Below, one piece after another: positions 56,773 to 64,000 of a DNA stretch of 64,000 bases. The DNA is taken from positions 232,546 to 296,545 of the forward strand of contig NMRA01000195.1 in assembly GCA_002633005.1 (NCBI GenBank), in the 5' to 3' direction. A program made the position numbers and the translations under genes. The notes under the pieces are model-generated. The model did no database searches and was not told the DNA's origin. It saw only the letters and a list, made by a program, of their open reading frames with translations. How positions within the stretch are numbered: the first letter of the stretch is position 1; every line of letters begins with the position of its first letter. The DNA is from Phoronis australis. Taxonomy: Eukaryota > Phoronida > Phoronidae.

Positions 56773-57635
56773 TCACATCTTGCTAAGGATCCAGTCTTTA
56801 TAATTTTCCACTTTTGTATAAAATCCATATTTGCCAGGCTGGGCACAGCCCTCACCCCAGCTGACTAGCCCGAGCAAATGCCACCTGAACTCAGTGTCGT
56901 CATCATCCAAAGGCTCATCCTCGTCATAGTCTAACGGATCCAGTGTCGACCTTTCTAGTCGCATAATGAATGGGCCACCACTGTCTCCCCTACAAGCGTC
57001 GCCAACAACTTCACGTTTGTAGCCAGCGCAGAACATGTTGTCCGTGACACTAGCGGCCCGAGTGGCCGAGTTACGGCATGTGATCCTGTCCACCAGCGGC
57101 AGGCGGACTTCATTCAAATATCGAGGAATCTGGCCTCTTTCTGCCAGTCTGCCCCATCCAGTCACCGTACCGACCTGGTTGCCTTCCTCGCGCAACAGTG
57201 CATTAATGATATGCCCTGTATGATTCCAACAGATTGGCCTGATATAGTCCGTGAACTCCACCCGAGTTCGCAGCTTAATAAGGGCTATGTCGTTGTCGTA
57301 TGTATCTGATTCAGAATTGAATCCCTCATGCACACGATAGAGAGACATGCGATAAGTTCGTTCTTGTGGTTCTCTTGTGGTGCGGTCGTATTTTCCTAGT
57401 TTCAGTTCGAGGTTCTCTGAATTGAGAGGATAGCGATACTCGGCATTGAAGTCGTGAAAACAGTGGGCCGCAGTCAATACCCAGTTCTCGTTAAGTAGAA
57501 CTCCACCGCAGAAGCTGTGCGCATTTCTCTCGTACAGCATTACCATCCAGGGCGCAGAACCGACAGCGGCATCTTGTCCTCCAACTATGTGGCCTTGTCT
57601 AAGTGAAGGTTCGTTTATGACTGGTTGACCGCATA
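56773..57635 (-). CDS. Thrombin-like S1 peptidase exon (complete catalytic domain)
   Basis: One 863-bp exon encodes about 286 residues from ICGQPVINEPSLRQ to WILSKM and the stop TGA (56775-56773). The catalytic triad is complete: His57 in LTAAHC (codon 57465-57463), Asp102 in YDNDIAL (57291-57289), Ser195 in GDSGGP (56982-56980). Asp189 six residues before Ser195 predicts Arg/Lys specificity. SVTDNMFCAGYK, VSWGEGC and GKYGFYTKV are close to thrombin. Position 225 is Tyr (PGKYGFY), as in sodium-activated clotting proteases. An acidic loop of about 18 residues (LDPLDYDEDEPLDDDD) is inserted before the VSWGEGC strand. The new N terminus would be HIVGG-type, with His rather than Arg at P1. The acceptor tttgcag at 57636 defines the start. 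Confidence 0.93.
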
Positions 57636-60600
57636 CTGCAAACATCAAAGTAGAACAGACACTTATTTTGACACCCTTACTTGTTACTCCAGGCATTGAT
57701 AAAATCATATTTTCCGTTACTATAACTACAGGCACGTCGTGCGTAATAATAATAATTACTTTATTTCGGTACCCAAGAGTTGAAGACACAAAACAGCCGT
57801 CTTGTATGCCGTCCAACTCCGTGACCCCATACTCACTGCGTTTAACTCCGTAACTGAAGATTTAGTAATCCTCTGTCCGTTGACCAAAAGCTCTGCAGAG
57901 TCGGATTTTAAAACTTACTGATCAAACTTTCAAGTACTGGAACCAGAGAACGAATACTGCACTCCGAGCTGATCGTATCTAGCATCTGATAAGCAAGCGA
58001 GCTACATGTAGTTGTTTCCCCAGCCTCTTCAACTGAAATTAAGCCTCTGCTCTGTTTCTTACTTGAAAACTGAGGGGTGGTGAGTCATGTACGTAGTGAG
58101 TTGAACACCGATACCCCAAATATCCCTGGTGCGGGTCTTCCGCTTTGCAAACTAGCATCAATGGTGCATTCGAGGGATTATCGTTATTGGTGTGCGGGAC
58201 CGGAGAGCTTGCGACGTCGCGGCAGTGACTCATTGACGGCCACTCGTGAGATGCCGATTGTGGCTAAGTAACTTGCCAAGCCACGTTTTTTAAAACCTTG
58301 CTAGCATAGGTTTACGTAACTTTTGAATAAAAGTCCAGACCTTGTGTGAAACTGATGCGTGCGGCTTGCTAATTGTTTAGGCCTAAAAGTTGAGGGAGCA
58401 GGAATTAAAGTGAGCGCAGAACCAACTAGGCTACTGTACGTTCTTGGCCTACATTTACAAGTTAGATGCACTTACTTTCTTGAGCTGTGGAGTACACTTG
58501 TATCCAGGCACTCGCATTCACGGAACATTCGCTGTTACGCAGCTCACAAGTGTACTTCCCGTGGTCTCCCGTCGCTGCCTGACGTATAAGAAGATATCCG
58601 TTGACCAGCTTTTGCAGACGGACATTGTCGTAAACTACAGGCACACCGTCCTTATACCAGTGGGTGGTGGTGTGCTGGACACTGGGTAAACACGGTAACA
58701 TCTTCAGGGAGCCCAGGGGCACAGTTGCATTCTGTGGTCTTTCGGAGAAGTCTAAAAAGCGACCGGTACGGTCAAGAAACACATGTGCAGCATTTTTTCA
58801 ACACAAGAAGGCGGAACATTAATAACATGAGGTCGACGGTTCGTCATAACGAGGTTATCGAAGAATAGTGTGGTTATGAGAACTTGTAGATTATTTCCGA
58901 TAACACACGACTGTCAAACACACAGTTTGCTACCCCCCCCCCCTTCCCGNTCCCGACCAACCAAGCAAGGTTTACGGCATAGGCTTACACAAAGAAACGT
59001 AATACCCGCTAGTGATAAGCATAAGAAAAGCAAGCCCAACGCTCTCTAGATCGTAACCTTCATCGGCCACCTACTGTATGGCACTATACATGCTTGATCG
59101 TCAGAAGCCCCACCCGAAACACAAACAACGATTGCCTACCGATATCACAAGTCTGGACATCTGGAGACGATATCCAGCCGACTGACTGGATCACCTGTCC
59201 GTTAAGTTCCGCCACGCACTTGTATTTACCAACGTGTAATGCTTCTAAGGCGGAAATGATTAGTACTCCATGAGGGCCAGGCAATAGATTTGTGTTCAGC
59301 AATGGAGACGTTCCTATCAGTATTACGTCGTTGTGAGACCTACAAAACAATATTAAAAAATTATTGTTTGACAAGCCACGAGAAGGGAAGAAAACATACA
59401 TGTAGGCCTACCAGCTCAGGAGCCACCAATTGAACTTATCTGGCATGCAAGAATTGGCTGCTCGGGGACGGAGTGAAACCGCTTTGACGTGTCCGGATTC
59501 ATGGCTTAGCTAGACGTGAGCTGTTCACCCTTACGTACAATTTTGTGTGAAGGGTTAGCACACATATTGTCTCTCTATCTCCACACATTCATGCGCCCAA
59601 GGGGACAACAGTGTGTCTTGTGCGACATTATATATTGTTCCATTGTGATGGCACATATTGTTACCCCAAAAAACATGGAGCTTTAGCGAAATTACTTGGC
59701 TGTACTAGACATGTAGGTAGCCTAAAAGCCATAGAGTACTGCTTGTATAGGCCCATGTAAATAAAAGCACGGACAAATACCACGTTCGACGAGGAACTCT
59801 CACTGTAGTTGAAGTAGATGTAACAAGCGGTCGGAATCCGGATCCAGAAGATTTGAATTGTGGAGAGCTACCGAATGTTGCAGGGAGTAAATCATGTTCC
59901 TGTTTGCAAACCAACTTGCTACAACTTCGTGTTAATCTTCCTTACATTTTCTTAGGTGGCTCTCTGACTCTAGTAAACGGCCTAAATATACCTTTCGACA
60001 CACTTGGGTGAGTGACAATGGGCTATGTCATGGGCGGATCCAGGATTTTGAGTTGGGGGGGGCCATGGCAGAGTATTAGCCATGATTTTGCCCGACAGAC
60101 ATTCGCACCCCCGTATTGCCAAATGGAATCTGGGAGAATTTTAGGTGGGTGGGCATGGCCCCCTTGGCCCCCCTCTAAATCCGCCACTGTATGTGCTGGT
60201 GTTCAACATTGCACTGTCTCCCGGACAAAAATGTCTCGATTGCGACAATATATGTCACAAACTGTCATGCGGTCCTGTAAGACGTCTGCATGAGTGGGAG
60301 ACTATGTCATCTGAAGGCATCATATCGACTCTTCCATCTCTCAGTCACTGCAAAAATCCGACTGGGAGCCACAGTCACTACCCAAGGAGCTGTGACGTCA
60401 GTGGTTTGCGTCCTAGATTGAACTTTCCAGACACGGAAGGGGAAATACATGTAGTAATGCACTGAGTTGGCAATATTGGCCTAGCTTTCAAGAAAGTGAT
60501 CCTGAACCAAAAAGCCAAAGGAAACAGTGGAAACCAGCTGGCAAGGTGATGGGTTCCACGGTCGGATCCAGGATTTTGAGTTAGGAGGGAGGGGACAGGG

Positions 60601-63600
60601 CAGAGTATAAGCCAGGATTTTCCCCGCCAGACATTCGCACCCCTGAACTCTCAAACGAAATCCGGGAGAAGTTTAGGGGCATGGCCCCCTTGTCCCTCAC
60701 TTAAATCCGCTTCCGGCTTTTGTTTTGTGCTACAGCGAAGGAATGCGTACTTGTGATCAACTTCTTGCAATGTGGGTGAACTGATACTGGCAAGTACTAC
60801 CCATGCAGAAAAAAACTGGAAGAGGCAACCAAAGCCGGGGAAACGCCAGCCGAGTTGTAGCGCTGCTGCTTGGAGACAATGCACACGCCTACTGACACAG
60901 TTAACTTGATTGTGGCTGAAGCAGCCGAATGCGGTTTAGAACTGTTGCCGCAGGGTGATTCGCCAGACTTGCCTCTGTCCTACCTGCGTTGTCACTATAC
61001 CGAAGCGATGAGGGCACGAGACGTGCTCTTGAGAGATACCTTGTGCCAACACGATCAAAGTCTACTGACCGGTACTCTTTTAAAAGTAACTCTTTTAAAA
61101 GTAAGCACATCTTACCATGTTATAGTTGTAACTGGCCTTGTGGAACACTCCAACACTGCATTTTCACCAGCATAAACTGATATGTTGACGAGGTGCTTTG
61201 TAAATTGTAGTATCGTTGCAGGTGGCGCTGACGTGGTCGCTCTGGGTGTTTGGCGTGCCTGTGTCGTGGCTACCGGAAAACAACAGAAACTAATTATACG
61301 CCACTTACATAAATACTTTTTGAGTTTTGAAAATAAGAGGCATCCCTTGATCTAAGCTGCTGACCAATTAGGAATCGCAACCAGACTTGCACAGATGATT
61401 TCCAGGAATTTGTGACGAGCAGATTGCAGATGGGTCATGATTAGCACTAAGTTCCAAGTACTGACTTTCAAATCCTTGTACACAGAATGAGACATTCCAA
61501 CACCTAACCATTCCTGTGACTAGAGTGGTGGCACAATGTAAGGCTATGATACTTGACTGGCGCTGTGGTAAAAGGGAATGTGTCAGACTGAACTGGAACT
61601 CTGTTTGTAGCAGCTTTAACACGGAATTTGTCATACCTGAGAATTGAAGGATGCCATTGCACAGACAAACTAGGGCTGATCCACACGGAGTCAATGTCAT
61701 CTTGACCGAAGTCTACGTAAAAGGAAGTCTACCAGGCTGAACTGATGCTGTGTTTGCAGCTGCTTTCACAAGGAATTGAGGGTTGCTATCGAACAGACAG
61801 ACTCGGAGTGTTTCATCCACAGAATCAATGCCATCTTTATTCGCTCCTTGGCTTATGAAACTTTATGTTTCATTCTTAAAAAAGACGGTTATATTTGGTC
61901 TTTGAGACTCAGTAGTTTCATGGCCAACTGTAAAAGCCAGGCTGGTACGACACCCAAGAATAGTTTGTTGCTCACTACACTCTTCAAACACTAACAATAT
62001 TCAGCTCTTGAATGCCATTCTTAAGTCTGATATACCATATGTAGTGTTGACAGCTTGGGCAAGAAGCTATCAATCTCATTGATCAAATCTATTTCAAGAC
62101 CGGGCAAAGATATTATTGGCCAAGGAGCCTGAGAAAAGATGAAATTGTTTCTGCTGGTGAAACAGCCCTATGACAACCTTCACTATGGTATTAGACAAGT
62201 GTTCTATTGTATGAAAGCTGCAGTGTGAAAGCTGCTGTACAAGCACAGTGCCAGTTCAACTCGCTGCACTTTTTCCTACAAATACCATATATATCCGTTG
62301 ATTGCACCCCCAGCTCCAAGGATTGTTTAGTGTTGAGATGTCTTCTGTATACTGGGACTAGAAACTGAGGCAGAGAACTTACTATCTACCATAACCATCC
62401 GCAATCTGTCCCTCAGAAATTCCTAGAAGCCGTTTATCGTAGTGGCAGCAAGTATTCTTACAATGTTTGAAGATTGAGCTTCGCTTCACGTTTCACAGAA
62501 TATGTCAGCAAACAGTACCTAGCAACCTTCAAAGCCTCTGTCACACAAATGTCGTTTGAGCTATGCACTTTCATAGCTCACTGACATAAATCGAGTACAT
62601 GTATATAGGTATTCCTGTATGTGTTAATAGTACTTGTCAGGGGTGGATCAAGGATTTCGAGTTGGAGGGGCAGGGCATAGTATCAGCCAGGATTTTGCCC
62701 GTCTGACATTCGGACCTCCGAACTGCCCAATGGAATCTGGGATACTTTTAGGGGGAGGCTATGGCCCCTTTGCTCTCCCCTTCCCCCTAAATTCGCCATT
62801 GCTTATAGCACCAAAACAATGATGGATTAGTCAAAATGAGGCATAATTCGCTGAAAAGCTTCCAGCGTATGGCGGCCCTTTGGCCACCGCCTCTACTGGG
62901 GCTACTGGGGCCAGTTGAGACGGTCATACTAACTTCCGTTGTGAGATTATTGTGTTTACCGAACTCCTGCCTTGGCATGTACTTGAAAATTCCACAAAAC
63001 CGTCGTAAAAAATTGATGAGAAGTGTAAAACAAAATGTGAGTTTGATATTACATATGACACGCCTCATACATGTACATATGTATGACAAATTTGTCAATA
63101 AATGACATTATTATCATCATTACATCTAATAGGGCCTACTTCATGGGCGGCGCACCGTAGGGGGCTGGGGCCTTAGCCCCCACCCCCTACATTTTCAGTG
63201 TTGTGCCGCCATGCTATTGTACCGTGTATCAGGTAGCTCAGTAACTGTTTGCATCACACGATATCGGTGACGTCACAGGGTGAGCCCTAGGAACCAAGTT
63301 ATAGAAGTACTGAGACTTGAACCTGGTATCTCCGGCCTGTGAGCAAAGCGTCCGATCGATCGGCCAATAGACAAGTCGTCAGAGTTCCCGTCGGGAAATT
63401 GGCTTCAATAACAATGCAAAGTATTTTTTGGAAACTGGAGGAAGGGACCGGATAAAATTAATTCAAAATTAAACTTTTGAGATGGATTAGGATCCGCTAG
63501 GTGGTTTACCTGATGGGCATTCCTCTTCATTGCATACTCGCATCTCCAGAGAAGTCGTGCCGCAGAAGTTTGATTGTGCGTTCTGCCCCGTGTTGAAGTC

Positions 63601-63689
63601 AAAACAGGCACGCGATCGCGTTTGTTCGCCCCCGCCGCACGAGCGGGAGCACGTGGACCATGGCCCCCATTCTAGCCATTCACCTCTTT
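56773..63689 (-). CDS. Mosaic serine protease: TSP1 (tentative), two Ig domains, thrombin-like S1 domain; 5' end beyond window
   Basis: Minus-strand exons: TSP1 63689-63510, Ig-a 59509-59412 and 59339-59140, Ig-b 58751-58476, protease 57635-56773. The junctions from 59412 onward are phase-consistent (2-2, 1-1, 1-1), so the two Ig domains and protease form one continuous frame. The TSP1 exon is 1-1, while the first Ig half-exon begins in phase 0 or 2, so at least one exon between them is missing or TSP1 belongs to another gene. The predicted product would be extracellular; the signal peptide must lie beyond 64000. Trypsin-fold proteases with accessory modules act in coagulation, complement or development. 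I do not recognise this exact architecture. Confidence 0.7.
57636..58475 (-). other. Intron between Ig-b and protease exons
   Basis: 840 bp with no further exon or repeat recognised; donor gtaagt at 58475 and acceptor tttgcag at 57636. Confidence 0.7.
58476..58751 (-). CDS. Ig domain exon (Ig-b), phase 1-1
   Basis: 276 bp encoding one complete Ig-like domain: RPQNATVPLGSLKMLPC (B-strand Cys), THWYKDG (C-strand Trp), LVNGYLLIRQAATGDHGKYT then CEL (F-strand Y-x-C). Boundaries are acceptor ttttag and donor gtaagt. A symmetrical 1-1 exon is the classic shuffled-module form. It joins the protease exon in frame as ...STAQE-I-CGQP. Confidence 0.85.
59140..59339 (-). CDS. Ig domain exon, C-terminal half (Ig-a)
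   Basis: 200 bp, phase 2-1, encoding SHNDVILIGTSPLLNTNLLP, then GVLIISALEALHVGKYKC (the F-strand G-K-Y-K-C) and WISSPDVQTCDI. It has only the second Ig cysteine, so the first half must be on an upstream exon ending in phase 2; 59509-59412 fits. Confidence 0.8.
59412..59509 (-). CDS. Ig domain exon, N-terminal half (Ig-a), tentative start
   Basis: The minus-strand frame reads HESGHVKAVSLRPRAANSC followed by MPDKFNWWLLSW, supplying the B-strand Cys and C-strand Trp missing from the next exon. It ends AGC TG|gtaggc in phase 2, joining TG+G into Trp. An in-frame stop lies immediately upstream, so the acceptor must be at ctag (exon start 59509) or taag (59504). Neither has a strong pyrimidine tract, so the 5' boundary is uncertain. 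Confidence 0.55.
60029..60189 (+). mobile_element. MITE family A, complete copy
   Basis: Starts CATGGGCGGATCCAGGATTT and ends TAAATCCGCCACTG (imperfect inverted ends), flanked by TATGT on both sides. Internal landmarks are GCCATGATTTTGCCCGACAG and ACATTCGCACCCC. This is the best reference copy in the window. Confidence 0.8.
60559..60715 (+). mobile_element. MITE family A copy
   Basis: Same order of landmarks: GGTCGGATCCAGGATTTTGA, AAGCCAGGATTTTCCCCGCC, ACATTCGCACCCCTGAACTC, then CTTAAATCCGC. Termini are degraded. Confidence 0.75.
60716..62637. other. Presumed intron of the mosaic protease gene, no exon recognised
   Basis: Short open frames on both strands lack domains. A near-perfect direct repeat TCTTTTAAAAGTAAC/G lies at 61075-61102. 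The unidentified linking exon between TSP1 and Ig-a could be in this interval. Confidence 0.4.
62638..62801 (+). mobile_element. MITE family A copy
   Basis: CAGGGGTGGATCAAGGATTT at the left, GCCAGGATTTTGCCCGTCTG internally, and CTAAATTCGCCATTG at the right. Confidence 0.75.
63142..63213 (+). mobile_element. MITE family C, single copy
   Basis: CATGGGCGGCGCACCGTAGG, a GGGGCCTTAGCCCC hairpin core, then TTTTCAGTGTTGTGCCGCCATG. The 72-bp ends are near-inverse complements. Same family as 53926-54071. Confidence 0.75.
63510..63689 (-). CDS. Thrombospondin type 1 repeat exon
   Basis: Minus-strand frame: EWLEWGPWSTCSRSCGGGEQ, then TRSRACFD, a loop, FCGTTSLEMRVCNEEECPS. It shows the W-x2-W-S-x-C-S-x2-C-G-x-G-x2-x-R-x-R-x-C core and six cysteines of a TSP1 module. 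Acceptor ttacag at 63690 and donor gtaaac at 63509 give a symmetrical phase 1-1 exon of 180 bp. It may be the upstream part of the Ig-protease gene or the last visible exon of a different one. Confidence 0.85.
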
Positions 63690-64000
63690 CTGTAAGACGA
63701 ATTCAAGAATAGAATAAACACATGACAACAGAATGCAAACGTGTACTACTGGCAGAGCCGCTGTGTCGCTTTGTACATTATCAATGTTTTTTGCTTCCAA
63801 TAAAAGTTATAATGTTCCTCATATTCAATTTACGCACTGATCAGACTGCGTGCATAGAAGTGGTCGAATTTTAAATAGAATAAATCAAGTGCGGGACTGA
63901 AAAAACTATCATGAAAACGCTATATGAGGCGAAATAAAAAAAAATTAGAAGTGAGATCGGTGACTAAAGCAAGACCTCCAAGAAGAATAGGTCTCAAACA
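63690..64000. other. Right edge, no feature seen
   Basis: Presumed intron upstream of the TSP1 exon. No further exon recognised before the window ends. Confidence 0.5.

Noticed and set aside
59705-59914. 69-codon minus-strand frame between Ig and TSP1 exons, considered as the missing linking exon
   Set aside because: No Ig, TSP1 or other module pattern, and no flanking acceptor/donor in the needed phases.
60651-60884. Minus-strand LQEVDHKYAFLRCS segment resembling the first half of an Ig domain
   Set aside because: It runs into the family A MITE end at 60715 with no donor before it, and phase-compatible Ig sequence was found at 59412-59509 instead.
63266-63365. tRNA-like sequence on the minus strand (GGTTCAAGTC B-box-like, preceded by a GGCCGATCGATCGGAC arm)
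   Set aside because: The acceptor and T stems do not pair properly; at best a decayed tRNA-derived SINE head.
1-64000. CRISPR arrays, bacterial operons, phage or plasmid features
   Set aside because: The gene structure is clearly eukaryotic; the repeats present are minisatellites or transposon ends with no spacer-repeat regularity.

Overview
The window is intron-rich eukaryotic DNA. Short coding exons with consensus GT/AG junctions sit inside introns of roughly 0.2 to 5 kb, surrounded by many short inverted-repeat transposons, minisatellites and decayed retroelement pieces. The gene set (an ASXL-type chromatin protein, a long coiled-coil protein, and a thrombin-like protease with Ig and thrombospondin modules) points to a metazoan. 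The high allelic divergence and the repeat style fit a marine invertebrate, perhaps a deuterostome such as a hemichordate or echinoderm. The species assignment is inference.

Layout. (1) 1-9347: no supportable gene; a long-hairpin foldback element, two clusters of a 15-19 bp palindrome and short transposon remnants. (2) 9348-26577, minus strand: a coiled-coil gene of 18 coding exons (about 970 residues), possibly with a further 5' exon at 28678-28696; the best family guess is CCDC178. (3) 28697-29007: a 311-bp start-to-start interval, probably a bidirectional promoter. (4) 29008-52653, plus strand: an Additional-sex-combs-like (ASXL) gene. A single set of 11 coding exons gives an exact open frame of 1147 codons plus stop, with HARE-HTH, ASXH/DEUBAD and a C-terminal PHD finger. 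Exons 4 to 7 are present twice, on either side of a 587-bp N gap. The copies differ at 16 coding bases, 15 of them synonymous, and at a PIF/Harbinger-like insertion present in only one copy. I read this as two alleles left side by side by the assembler. (5) 52654-56772: intergenic, with a Penelope-like GIY-YIG remnant, MITE-like elements, and a 345-bp duplication joined by a single N. (6) 56773 to beyond the right edge, minus strand: exons for an S1 protease very like thrombin, phase-compatible with two upstream Ig domains, and further upstream a TSP1 exon that may belong to the same gene.

How the parts relate: the coiled-coil and ASXL genes are probably head to head and may share regulation. 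The coiled-coil protein is likely structural, the ASXL protein a nuclear adaptor for BAP1/Polycomb-type H2A deubiquitination, and the protease an extracellular mosaic enzyme. No functional link between them is evident. The most interesting items are the Ig-linked thrombin-like protease with an odd activation site, the filled/empty transposon site at a splice donor, minisatellites built from exon-intron junctions, and the palindrome clusters at 4.1-5.3 kb.
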